Assembly: GCF_003688995.1 (NCBI RefSeq) | Contig: NZ_PENI01000028.1 | Coordinates: forward strand, 1-64,000 | Source: Streptomyces shenzhenensis | GTDB taxonomy: Bacteria > Actinomycetota > Actinomycetes > Streptomycetales > Streptomycetaceae | Reading direction: 5' to 3' | DNA: 64,000 nucleotides | Part shown: piece by piece, positions 8,547-16,272 of the stretch | Layout of the letters: every line of letters begins with the position of its first letter | How positions within the stretch are numbered: position 1 is the stretch's first letter | Notes under the pieces: generated by a model | Told to the model about the DNA's origin: nothing | The model's input: the letters and a program-made list of their open reading frames with translations, nothing else | Databases searched by the model: none | Made by a program: the position numbers and the translations under genes

Positions 8547-8614
8547 CGTGCACTGCCCGGGGCCAGGGCAGGGACGGCACATGCTGCGCTGAGCTGGGGA
8601 GTCTCCGTAGCCAT
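8543..8614 (-). CDS. 23-codon leader ORF coupled to hpnC
   Basis: Short ORF beginning ATG GCT ACG (MATETPQLSA...) whose TGA at 8545-8543 overlaps the GTG start of hpnC as GTGA. GGGAG lies about 12 nt upstream of its ATG. It is the first open frame of the hopanoid transcript. The peptide has no signal, membrane segment or recognised motif; it may serve mainly to load ribosomes for hpnC or as a leader. The call rests on the coupling only. Confidence 0.45.
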   Translation of the reverse strand: MATETPQLSAACAVPALAPGSAR

Positions 8615-8869
8615 TGCCGTCACATCTCCCGTTCTACACTGCCGACCCAATACACACTATTTCGGACACGCCGCCCAGCCGCCCGCCGAGACGGCCCCGA
8701 CGGAAGGTGTCGCGCATTATCGCCCCACTTGCCGCTTTCCGGGACCGCTACAGCTTACGTTGTACAACGCGGCGAGGTCCGTCGGGGTGTCTTGCACATC
8801 ACAACAACACACCGATTGGCGCCAAGATTCCCAAGGCGGCCCCGAGTTGACTTTTCCTTTGCAGACGCA
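8615..8869 (-). promoter_or_regulatory. Hopanoid operon upstream region with palindrome CGTTGTACAACG
   Basis: About 255 bp between the hopanoid operon and the end of the ABC exporter unit, with no convincing gene. It must hold the hopanoid promoter. A perfect 12-bp palindrome, CGTTGTACAACG, lies at 8758-8769, about 145 bp upstream of the leader ORF and suitable for a dimeric regulator. I found no clear TTGACA/TATAAT pair on the minus strand. The region is locally more AT-rich than its flanks. Confidence 0.5.
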
Positions 8870-8898
8870 GGCCCCGCCGGAAAGGTTCCGGCGGGGCC
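8870..8898 (-). terminator. Terminator after the ABC exporter genes
   Basis: Perfect 13-bp stem, GGCCCCGCCGGAA (8870-8882) and TTCCGGCGGGGCC (8886-8898), with a 3-nt loop. It begins 14 nt after the exporter ATPase stop on the minus strand, and an A-rich stretch on the RNA-like strand follows. It probably ends the exporter transcript before the hopanoid promoter region. Confidence 0.75.
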
Positions 8899-8911
8899 CC
8901 GGCGCGCCGGG

Positions 8912-9700
8912 CTACTTGCCCGTGAACTTCTCGTACTCCTTGAGCACCTCGTCGGTCGGTCCGTCCATCCGCAACTCGCCGCGCTCCAGCCACAGGACGC
9001 GATTGCAGGTGTCACGGATGGACTTGTTGTTGTGGCTGACCAGAAACACCGTGCCGGCCTCCTTGCGCAGCGCCCGGATGCGGTCCTCGGAGCGCCGCTG
9101 GAACTTGCGGTCGCCGGTGGCCAGCGCCTCGTCGATCATGAGGACGTCGTGGTCCTTGGCCGCGGCGATGGAGAAGCGCAGCCGGGCGGCCATGCCGGAG
9201 GAGTAGGTGCGCATCGGGAGGGTGATGAAGTCGCCCTTCTCGTTGATGCCGGAGAAGTCGACGATCTCCTGGTAGCGCTCCTTGATCTGCTCGCGCGACA
9301 TGCCCATGGCAAGGCCACCGAGGATGATGTTCCGCTCGCCGGTGAGGTCGTTCATCAGGGCGGCGTTGACGCCGAGCAGCGAGGGCTGGCCGTCGGTGTA
9401 GACCTTGCCGCGCTCGGCGGGCAGCAGACCGGCGATGGCCCGCAGCAGGGTCGACTTGCCGGAGCCGTTGGAGCCGATCAGCCCGATGGCCTCGCCCCGG
9501 TGGGCGACGAAGGAGACGCCCCGCACGGCGTGCACCTTGCGCACGCCCCGCGCCGCGTCGTCGGAGCCCCGCCCCAGGATGCGGCTGAGGGCCGCGGTGG
9601 CGCTGCCCCTGCCGGTCCTGGCGCCGTTGACGCGGTAGACGATGTGCAGATCGTCCGCGATGACGGTCGGGGCGGTCTGCACGGTGCTCTGCTCAGCCAC
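8912..9700 (-). CDS. ABC transporter ATP-binding protein, TagH/Wzt type
   Basis: 262-aa ATPase. It has Walker A GSNGSGKST and an atypical signature YSSGMAARL, as in polysaccharide or teichoic-acid exporters (TagH, Wzt, KpsT), with Walker B HDVLMIDEALATGD and the switch His in FLVSHNN. The N-terminal strand VIADDLHIVYRV and the inserted ILGRGSDDAARGVRKVHAV are also exporter-like. GTG start at 9700 preceded by GGAGGA; it overlaps the permease gene by 8 nt. It powers outward transport of a lipid-linked glycan or related product of the upstream genes. Confidence 0.9.
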   Translation of the reverse strand: MAEQSTVQTAPTVIADDLHIVYRVNGARTGRGSATAALSRILGRGSDDAARGVRKVHAVRGVSFVAHRGEAIGLIGSNGSGKSTLLRAIAGLLPAERGKVYTDGQPSLLGVNAALMNDLTGERNIILGGLAMGMSREQIKERYQEIVDFSGINEKGDFITLPMRTYSSGMAARLRFSIAAAKDHDVLMIDEALATGDRKFQRRSEDRIRALRKEAGTVFLVSHNNKSIRDTCNRVLWLERGELRMDGPTDEVLKEYEKFTGK

Positions 9701-10622
9701 GGCCGTAGCGCTCCTCCGCCTTCCAGAAGTACACGAAGCCGCCGGCGAAGGCGACGACGGCCCAGAACAGGGCGATGGCCCAGACGTGCGGCGGAAGGTT
9801 CGAGGAGCCGTAGCCGTCGATGAGCGCGAAGCGCATCAGGTCCATGTAGACCGCGGCCGGGTTGACCTGGAGCACGCGCACGATCCACTCGGGACGGCCT
9901 TCGAGCATCTTGTTGATCGAGAACATGACGCCGGAGGTGTACATCCAGGTGCGCAGCACGAACGGCATCAGCTGGGCCAGGTCCGGCGTCTTGGCGCCCA
10001 TGCGGGCCACGACCAGCGCGAGCCCGGTGTTGAAGAGGAACTGCAGTGCGAGCGTCGGCACGATCAGCAGCCAGGACAGCGTGGGATAGCTGCCGAAGCC
10101 CACCGCGACCAGGAACAGCACGATCATCGAGAACAACAGCTGCTGGAGCTGCTGGAGCGCGAAGGAGACCGGCAGCGAGGCGCGCGGGAAGTGCAGGGCC
10201 CGCACCAGGCCCAGGTTGCCGGAGATGGCGCGCACGCCCGACATGATCGAACTCTGCGTGAAGGTGAACACGAACACGCCCGTGACCAGGAACGGGATGT
10301 AGACGTCGTGCGACATGCCCCGGCTGGCCTTGAGGATCAGACCGAAGATGAAGTAGTACACGGCCGCGTTCAGCAGCGGGGTGGCGACCTGCCACAGCTG
10401 GCCGAGCTTGGCCTGGCTGTACTGGGCCGTCAGCTTCGCCTGGGAGAAGGCGAGGATGAAGTGCCGCCGCCCCCACAGCTGACGGACGTACTCGACGAGC
10501 GAGGGCCGGGCGCCGCTCACGGTCAGGCCGTACTTGGCGGCGAGCTGCTCCGCCGTCAGTCCCTCGTAGAGCGACGGGGCCGCGGTCACCGCGACTCCGC
10601 CGTCATGCGTTGTCTCACTCAC
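9693..10622 (-). CDS. ABC exporter permease, TagG/ABC-2 type
   Basis: 309-aa integral membrane protein of the ABC-2 family. A cytoplasmic N-terminus with LWGRRHFILAFSQAKL is followed by about six hydrophobic helices, for example AAVYYFIFGLIL and LWAVVAFAGGFVYFW-like segments. The layout of a short amphipathic stretch before TM1 is typical of TagG/RfbA permeases. It starts with GTG at 10622 and has no strong ribosome-binding site. A 61-nt gap separates it from the glycosyltransferase, the only real gap in this seven-gene unit. Confidence 0.88.
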   Translation of the reverse strand: MSETTHDGGVAVTAAPSLYEGLTAEQLAAKYGLTVSGARPSLVEYVRQLWGRRHFILAFSQAKLTAQYSQAKLGQLWQVATPLLNAAVYYFIFGLILKASRGMSHDVYIPFLVTGVFVFTFTQSSIMSGVRAISGNLGLVRALHFPRASLPVSFALQQLQQLLFSMIVLFLVAVGFGSYPTLSWLLIVPTLALQFLFNTGLALVVARMGAKTPDLAQLMPFVLRTWMYTSGVMFSINKMLEGRPEWIVRVLQVNPAAVYMDLMRFALIDGYGSSNLPPHVWAIALFWAVVAFAGGFVYFWKAEERYGRG

Positions 10623-10683
10623 GCGTGGAAACTTTCGTCTTCGAATTCGTCGTGGCGCCGCGCGCCCCCTTGGGTCGAGCTTG

Positions 10684-11583
10684 TCAGATCACCGGCGGCC
10701 GGCCCAGCCGGGTCAGCCGCCACACCGTACGCCACTTCATGGGCCGGCGGGGTCCGCACGGGGTCGCCCAGCCCTCCCGGAACCCGCCGAACCAGGCCCG
10801 CAGGGCCGGGCGGGAGGGGCGGCGCGCCAGGGTCAGCAGCAGCCAGACCCCCAGATAGACGGGGACGAGCGGCGCGGGGAGGTTGCGCCGGGCCAGCCAG
10901 ACGCGGTTGCGGGCGACCATGCGGTGGTACACCGCGTGCCGGGAGGGGGCGGTCGTGGGGTGGTACAGCACCATGTCGGAGCGGTAGTCGATCATCCAGC
11001 CGGCGTCGAGGGCGCGCCAGGCCAGATCGGTCTCCTCGTGGGCGTAGAAGAACGCGTCCGGCAGCCCGCCGACCTCGGCGAAGACCCGGGTGCGGACGGC
11101 GTTGGCGCCGCCGAGGAAGGTGGTGACCCGGGAGGAGCGCATCGGGTCTGCGGCGCGCAGCCGCGGCACATGCCGGCGCTGGGTCTCGCCGGTGTCCGGG
11201 TCGGCGATGCGGAAGCTGATGATGCCGAGCCGCGGGTCCGCGGCGAAGGCCGCGCGGCACAGCTCTGCGGTGTCGTGCTGGGCGAGCAGTCCGTCGTCGT
11301 CGAGGAAGAGCACTATGTCGACGTCGCGGCCGCTGGGCCCGAAGGCCTCCGTGCCCACGTTGCGCCCGCCCGGGATGCCCAGGTTCTCGGGCAGTTCTAT
11401 GGTGCGTACGCCCTCGGGGACGTCCGGCACGGGCGAGCCGTTGCCGACGACGACCACCTCGACCGGTTGGCCGTCCTGCTTGGCGACCGAGTCGAGCAGG
11501 GCGCGCAGCTCGTCGGGGCGGTTGCCCATGGTGATGATCACCGCGCCGACCTTCAGCGGGGTCGAGGTGTCCACGGCGCTCAC
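10684..11583 (-). CDS. Family 2 (GT-A) glycosyltransferase
   Basis: 299-aa GT-A glycosyltransferase. The N-terminal Rossmann-like fold starts VGAVIITMGNRPDELRALL, with NLGIPGGRNVG and the DXD-like nucleotide-sugar motif LFLDDDGL. The acceptor-side segment FYAHEETDLAWRALDAGW carries the ED motif of rhamnosyl/galactosyl transferases. A hydrophobic helix near the C-terminus (VPVYLGVWLLLTLA) suggests membrane association. GTG start at 11583 overlaps the stop of the CDP-alcohol transferase as GTGA. It probably adds a sugar to the product of the preceding enzymes before export. Confidence 0.88.
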   Translation of the reverse strand: MSAVDTSTPLKVGAVIITMGNRPDELRALLDSVAKQDGQPVEVVVVGNGSPVPDVPEGVRTIELPENLGIPGGRNVGTEAFGPSGRDVDIVLFLDDDGLLAQHDTAELCRAAFAADPRLGIISFRIADPDTGETQRRHVPRLRAADPMRSSRVTTFLGGANAVRTRVFAEVGGLPDAFFYAHEETDLAWRALDAGWMIDYRSDMVLYHPTTAPSRHAVYHRMVARNRVWLARRNLPAPLVPVYLGVWLLLTLARRPSRPALRAWFGGFREGWATPCGPRRPMKWRTVWRLTRLGRPPVI

Positions 11584-12359
11584 CGCAGCCTGCTGGAGGC
11601 GAGGACGGACACCAGGTGCAGCACGGTCTGCAGCAGCGCGATGCCGGCCAGCACGGCGGTGCCGAGCCGGGTGAAGAACAGGTCGCCCCTGAGCGCGTCC
11701 GCGACGGCCAGGACCAGGATCAGCAGGGACGCCTCGATCCCGAGGATCAGCCGGTGGAACTGGAGGGCCGCGGCGGCGCGGCGGGCCAGCGCCATGCCGG
11801 CGGACCGCGGCTCGGCCGCGGCCTCCCGGACCGGCGGCAGCCCGCCCTGGTGGCGGGCGACGCCCACCAGGTCGGTCTCGGCCTTGACCAGGATCGCGCC
11901 GAGGGCGGCGAGCGTCCCGAGGAAGGCCCACAGCCAGTCGATGCGGCCGGGGCCCCACAGGTCGGCGGCGCGCAGGCCGAGGCCCACCAGGACCGCGGCG
12001 TCGGTCAGATAGGCGCCGACCCGGTCCAGATACACCCCGCCGAGCGAGTACTGCTGTTTCCAGCGGGCGACCTCGCCGTCGACGCAGTCCAGCAGCAGAT
12101 ACAGCTGGACCGCCAGCACCCCGAGCACGGCGCCCGCGATCCCCGGCACGAGCAGTGCCGGGGCCGCGAGCACACCGCAGACGGTCATCAGGTACGTGAG
12201 CTGGTTGGGGGTGACGCGCGTGGTGACCAGATAGCGGTCGACGCGCAGGGACACCTCGCGCATGTAGAGGCGTCCCATCCAGTGCTCACCGCTGCGCCGG
12301 TCCTTCACCCCGGGGGGATGGACGACCGTGCGCAGTTCAGCTACCGATGGCCTTGACAT
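11580..12359 (-). CDS. CDP-alcohol phosphatidyltransferase family protein with an altered signature
   Basis: 259-aa membrane protein with about six hydrophobic segments and a CDP-OH-P motif at Asp91-Asp94-Gly95 ... Ala98-Arg99 ... Gly108 ... Asp112. The fourth canonical Asp, expected at residue 116, is Ala (DRVGAYLTD). In the family this Asp is thought to be the general base, so activity may be altered or a nearby Asp may substitute. The ATG at 12359 lies inside the end of the dehydrogenase gene (23-nt overlap). It probably transfers a phospho-alcohol from a CDP-linked donor; substrate unknown. Confidence 0.85.
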   Translation of the reverse strand: MSRPSVAELRTVVHPPGVKDRRSGEHWMGRLYMREVSLRVDRYLVTTRVTPNQLTYLMTVCGVLAAPALLVPGIAGAVLGVLAVQLYLLLDCVDGEVARWKQQYSLGGVYLDRVGAYLTDAAVLVGLGLRAADLWGPGRIDWLWAFLGTLAALGAILVKAETDLVGVARHQGGLPPVREAAAEPRSAGMALARRAAAALQFHRLILGIEASLLILVLAVADALRGDLFFTRLGTAVLAGIALLQTVLHLVSVLASSRLR

Positions 12360-13398
12360 AGTCGGCGTAGATGTCCTTGATCTGATGGGTCTTGAGGTCG
12401 AGGTGTTCGAGGATCGTGTAGCGGCCGGGCCGGGTCTCCGGGGCGAACTCCACGGCCCGGACGAACTCGTCCTGTGTGAAGCCGATCTCGTGCGGCAGGA
12501 CGGGCAGCCCGTGCCTGCGCAGCACCTCGGCCATGTTCGCCGCCTCGTCGTGGGCTCCGCGCAGGTACATCGCGAAGGCCGCGCCCAGGCCGCACTGCTC
12601 GCCGTGGCTCGCCGCGCGCTTGGGGAAGAGCAGGTCGAAGGCGTGGTTGATCTCGTGGCAGGAGCCCGAGGCGGGTCGTGAGTCACCCGAGATCGACATC
12701 GCGACACCGGTGAGGACCAGCGCCTCGGCCAGCACCTGGAGGAAACCGTTGTCGCCGACGCCGCCGGGGTGCCGGAGCACCGCCTCGCCGGCCTGCCGGG
12801 CCATGGCCGCGGCCAGGCCGTCGATCTTCTCGCCGTTGACGCGGTTGGCCAGCTCCCAGTCCGCGATCGCGTTGATGTTCGAGATGGCGTCGCCGATGCC
12901 CGAGCGCACGAAACGGACCGGGGCATCGTGGATCACGTCCAGGTCGATGACGACCGCGATCGGGTTGGGCACGCCGTAGGAGCCGCGGCCCGCGTCGTTG
13001 TCGAGGGTGGCGACCGGGGAGCACAGGCCGTCGTGCGCGAGGTTGGTCGGCACGGCGACCAGTGGCAGGCCGACGCGGGCCGCCGCGAACTTGGCGCAGT
13101 CGATGATCTTGCCGCCGCCGAGGCCCACCACCGCGTCGTAGTGGCCGGCCTTTATGGCGCCGGCCAGCCGGACCGCGTCGTCGAGGGTGCCGCCGCCGAC
13201 CTCGTACCAGGAGGCGCCCGGCAGCGAGGGGGCGAGGCGCTCGCGCAGCCGGGCGCCCGAGCCGCCGCTGACGGCGACGGCGAGCCGCCCCGAGTGCGAG
13301 ATGCGCTCGTCGGCCAGGACGCAGGCCAGATCGTCGAGGGCGCCCGGACGGATGTCCACGACGACCGGCGAGGGGATGAGCCGGGTCAGTACTGGCAC
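12337..13398 (-). CDS. Iron-containing alcohol dehydrogenase family, glycerol-1-phosphate dehydrogenase (AraM/EgsA)-like
   Basis: 353-aa protein. NAD(P)-binding GLGGGKIIDCAKFAA is followed by PTNLAHDGLCSPVAT, very like the PT..SHDG.ASP segment of archaeal and AraM glycerol-1-phosphate dehydrogenases. Metal-ligand candidates are this Asp, the His of SGSCHEINHAFD and the His of HGEQCGLG. A dihydroxyacetone-phosphate-type reduction to a polyol phosphate is the most likely reaction, but the substrate may be another ketose phosphate. GTG at 13398 has GGGAG 6 nt upstream and overlaps the nucleotidyltransferase gene by 13 nt. The polyol phosphate could be the acceptor of the adjacent nucleotidyltransferase. 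Confidence 0.82.
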   Translation of the reverse strand: MPVLTRLIPSPVVVDIRPGALDDLACVLADERISHSGRLAVAVSGGSGARLRERLAPSLPGASWYEVGGGTLDDAVRLAGAIKAGHYDAVVGLGGGKIIDCAKFAAARVGLPLVAVPTNLAHDGLCSPVATLDNDAGRGSYGVPNPIAVVIDLDVIHDAPVRFVRSGIGDAISNINAIADWELANRVNGEKIDGLAAAMARQAGEAVLRHPGGVGDNGFLQVLAEALVLTGVAMSISGDSRPASGSCHEINHAFDLLFPKRAASHGEQCGLGAAFAMYLRGAHDEAANMAEVLRRHGLPVLPHEIGFTQDEFVRAVEFAPETRPGRYTILEHLDLKTHQIKDIYADYVKAIGS

Positions 13399-14147
13399 GC
13401 GATCTCCCGTCCCCTGGCCAGATCGTCGTGGTTGTCGATCTCGACCCACTGGACGTCGCCGATCGGCGCCACGTCGATCCGGAAGCCGCGGTTGACGAGT
13501 TCCTGGTAGCCGTGCTCGTAGAACTGCTGCGGGTCGGTCTCCCACACGGTCCTGAGCGCGTCGGCCAGTTCGGGGGCGGCGTCGCCCTCGATGAGGGTGA
13601 CGCCGATGTACTCGCCGGTGGCCTCGGCCGGGTCCATCAGCTTGGTGATCCGCTGGACGCCCTTGGCGGGGTCGACGACGACCTTCATCTCCTCGTCGGC
13701 CAGCGACTTCACCGTGTCCACGGCGAGGATGATCTTCTTGCCGTCGCCGCGGGCGGCCAGCAGGGTCCGCTCGACGGAGACCGGGTGGACGGTGTCGCCG
13801 TTGGCGAGGATCACCCCGTCCTTGAGGGCGTCACGGCCGCACCACAGGGAGTAGGCGTTGTTCCACTCCTCGGCCTTGTCGTTGTCGATGAGGGTGAGCC
13901 GCAGACCGTACGTGCGCTCCAGGGCCGCCTTGCGCTCGTACACGGCCTCCTTGCGGTACCCGACGATGATCGCGGCCTCGGTCAGGCCGATCTCGGCGAA
14001 GTTGCCGAGGGTGAGGTCGAGCACCGTGACCGGCTCCTCTATGCCCGCCTGTCCCGCGGAACGCACCGGCACCAGAGCCTTGGGCAGGCTGTCGGTGTGG
14101 GGGCGCAGGCGCCGTCCGGCGCCGGCCGCGAGCACGAGGCCGATCAT
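13386..14147 (-). CDS. Sugar/polyol-phosphate nucleotidyltransferase (phosphocholine or inositol-P cytidylyltransferase-like)
   Basis: 253-aa nucleotidyltransferase. The N-terminal GLVLAAGAGRRLRPHTDSLPKALVPV is the NTP-binding signature with the catalytic Lys. ILANGDTVHP carries the metal-binding Asp. The short length, the NNAYSLWCGRDALKDG segment and the product-site VEIDNHDDLARGREI resemble LicC-type phosphocholine cytidylyltransferases and archaeal inositol-1-phosphate cytidylyltransferases rather than RmlA. Together with two CDP-alcohol transferases in the same unit, CTP is the likely nucleotide. The ATG at 14147 overlaps the DUF5941 gene stop as ATGA. Confidence 0.85.
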   Translation of the reverse strand: MIGLVLAAGAGRRLRPHTDSLPKALVPVRSAGQAGIEEPVTVLDLTLGNFAEIGLTEAAIIVGYRKEAVYERKAALERTYGLRLTLIDNDKAEEWNNAYSLWCGRDALKDGVILANGDTVHPVSVERTLLAARGDGKKIILAVDTVKSLADEEMKVVVDPAKGVQRITKLMDPAEATGEYIGVTLIEGDAAPELADALRTVWETDPQQFYEHGYQELVNRGFRIDVAPIGDVQWVEIDNHDDLARGREIACQY

Positions 14148-15961
14148 GCGGGTTCTCCTTCGTCGTGTACGGCGGGTGCGCCCCCCAGATGGGAGGCCAC
14201 CCAGAAGCGGATGCTCTCGGCGAGCACCAGCAGGGCGACGGCCACGGCAAGGACCGTGAGCGCGACCTTGAACTGCGCGGCGGTGAGCAACGCGGCCAGG
14301 ATGGTGACGAGCAGCGTCCGCCCCTCGTGCCCCCCGATGGCACGCACCAGCCAGGCCGGCGGCGCTCCGGCGTTGCCCCGGATCCGGTACACCGTGTCGT
14401 AGTGATGGTAGGCGACGGCGGACACCAGGCCGAAAGCCGCAGGAAGGGCTCCGTTCACCTCCGCTTTCCAGGCGAGGACGAGCACGGTGCCGTACTCGGC
14501 GGCCCGGAGGAACGGCGGGACCAGCCAGTCGAGGGCACCCTTGAGCGGGCGGGCGACCGCGAGGGCCGAGGCGATGGCATAGACCACGGCCCCGGCCACG
14601 GGCAGCGGTCCGCCGAAGTCGGACAGCGCGGCGGCGCAGACGACGACGGCCCCGCCGGCCAGCGCGAGCGCGGGGACGGCGAGCCCGGGCAGCCCCCGCC
14701 CGACGGTGCGGGCGAGGGCCTGGGCGAGCGGGCCGGAGTCCGCGAGGTCCGCCAGCGCCTGCGCGGCCCGGTCCGTACGCCGCGTCCGGCGGGTCACCGA
14801 GCGCAGCACACGGCCCGCGGTGGTGTAGGCGGCCGCGAAGGCACAGCCGACGAGCAGCACGTAGAAGGTGATGCGGGGGGTGGTGACGGCCGTGAGGACG
14901 GCGATCATGGCCCATCGTTCGCCGATGGGCAGCACTATCATCCGGCGCAGCCACACCGTCCAGCCGACGCCGTCGAGCCGGTCGGAGAGGGCGGCGGTGG
15001 GGCTGGTGTTGGCGGTGCCGGCCGGATCCCCGGCGTTCGCCTCGTTGAAGGCGAAGTCCACGACGTGCCGGCAGGTCTGCAGGATCATCGCGCCGAGCGC
15101 GAGCGCCCACACGTCGTCGCCGCCGCGGGCCGCGCCGAGGGCGAGACCGGCGTAGTAGGCGTACTCCTTGGCCCGGTCGAAGGTGGCGTCCAGCCAGGCG
15201 CCGAGCGTGGAGTACTGCAGCGAGTAGCGGGCGAGCTGGCCGTCGGTGCAGTCCAGGACGAAGGAGAGGATGAGCAGGAGGCCGGCGGCGACGAAGCCGC
15301 CGCGGGTGCCGGTGGCCGCGCAGCCCGCCGCGATCAGCGCGGTGAGCAGCGAGGCGGTGGTGACCTGGTTGGGGGTCAGGCCGCGGCGGGCGCACCAGCG
15401 GGCGAGATAGCGCGAGTACGGGCTGATGAAGAACGTGGTGAAGAAGCCGTCGCGGGCCTTCACGGCCGACTTCAGGCGTACGGCCTCGTCGTCGACGGCG
15501 GCGACGGCCTGCCGTGCCTCGTTGCGCGTCTGCGGGTCGGTGGGGACGACGGCGACCAGGCTGCCCAGTTCGGGGCGGTGCACCGCACCGCCCTCGGCGT
15601 CGAGGGCGGTGACGACACGGTCGGCGAGGCTGTCGACGGCCACCGCCGTGCCGCCGCCCGCCGTGGTCTGCCGGGCCAGCGCGCGGGTCAGGGCCTCGCG
15701 GCCGGCGGGCTGGGCGGTGACGGCGCCCGCGACGGCGGCGAGCGGGAAGCGGGGGTCGGTGAGGCCGAGGCGCAGCGCGTGCGGATGGCCGACGAAGCGG
15801 GCGTCGACCAGGGCCACCCGCCGGCCGGCGGGGACGGCCGCGAGGAGTGTGCCGGCGTCGGCGGCGTCGGCGGCCACCCGCACCTCGAAGCCGAGGGACC
15901 GCAGATCGTTCTCGAGTGACGATCCGGGCACCGGCTGACCGGTGACGATGGCGGTCGACAA
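14144..15961 (-). CDS. CDP-alcohol phosphatidyltransferase fused to DUF5941-type region
   Basis: 605-aa multidomain membrane protein. Residues about 1-150 form a soluble alpha/beta region (VRVAADAADAGTLLAAVPAG). A complete CDP-alcohol transferase signature follows, with Asp237, Asp240-Gly241, Ala244-Arg245, Gly254, Asp258 and Asp262. The C-terminal third, with more helices, matches what I recall as DUF5941. The start codon is TTG at 15961 (TTG TCG ACC, MSTAIVTG) with GGGAG about 12 nt upstream. It is the first gene of the seven-gene unit and probably uses the CDP-alcohol made by the next gene. Acceptor unknown. Confidence 0.82.
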   Translation of the reverse strand: MSTAIVTGQPVPGSSLENDLRSLGFEVRVAADAADAGTLLAAVPAGRRVALVDARFVGHPHALRLGLTDPRFPLAAVAGAVTAQPAGREALTRALARQTTAGGGTAVAVDSLADRVVTALDAEGGAVHRPELGSLVAVVPTDPQTRNEARQAVAAVDDEAVRLKSAVKARDGFFTTFFISPYSRYLARWCARRGLTPNQVTTASLLTALIAAGCAATGTRGGFVAAGLLLILSFVLDCTDGQLARYSLQYSTLGAWLDATFDRAKEYAYYAGLALGAARGGDDVWALALGAMILQTCRHVVDFAFNEANAGDPAGTANTSPTAALSDRLDGVGWTVWLRRMIVLPIGERWAMIAVLTAVTTPRITFYVLLVGCAFAAAYTTAGRVLRSVTRRTRRTDRAAQALADLADSGPLAQALARTVGRGLPGLAVPALALAGGAVVVCAAALSDFGGPLPVAGAVVYAIASALAVARPLKGALDWLVPPFLRAAEYGTVLVLAWKAEVNGALPAAFGLVSAVAYHHYDTVYRIRGNAGAPPAWLVRAIGGHEGRTLLVTILAALLTAAQFKVALTVLAVAVALLVLAESIRFWVASHLGGAPAVHDEGEPA

Positions 15962-16272
15962 CCGAACTCACTCCCTGGGTGCCGGCGCGTGCGCCGGTCG
16001 TCTGCTGGGTGGGGCGCCGCTCGTCCGGGGCGCCCGGGCGGCATTGTCGGCAGAGGTTATCGGATACCCGGAAGACCTTGTTCACCGGCCGTTCACGGGC
16101 CGGTCGACGCGGTCTGCTGCGGCCTGTGCCGAGATCATCATCAGCGATCGGGGGCCCGGCCCACAAACCGCGCCCCGTGGCCCGCGCACGAGGAAAAGAA
16201 CAGTGGACGGGAGATAGGGGACATAGGGGGCATAGCGAATGGCCGACGGGTGTCGGCATAGGCTGGGCGACC
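15962..16272. promoter_or_regulatory. Divergent promoter region between the CDP-alcohol unit and the epimerase
   Basis: 311 bp with no convincing ORF. It must carry the promoter of the minus-strand seven-gene unit and that of the plus-strand epimerase gene. Near the epimerase there is a purine-rich stretch with repeated GGGGACATA/GGGGGCATA units around 16217-16233. No consensus -35/-10 pair stood out on either strand. Confidence 0.45.

Noticed and set aside
14165..15919. 584-aa plus-strand open frame opposite the DUF5941 fusion gene
   Set aside because: Gly/Arg/Glu-rich shadow with no family match, while the minus strand has a complete CDP-alcohol transferase motif.
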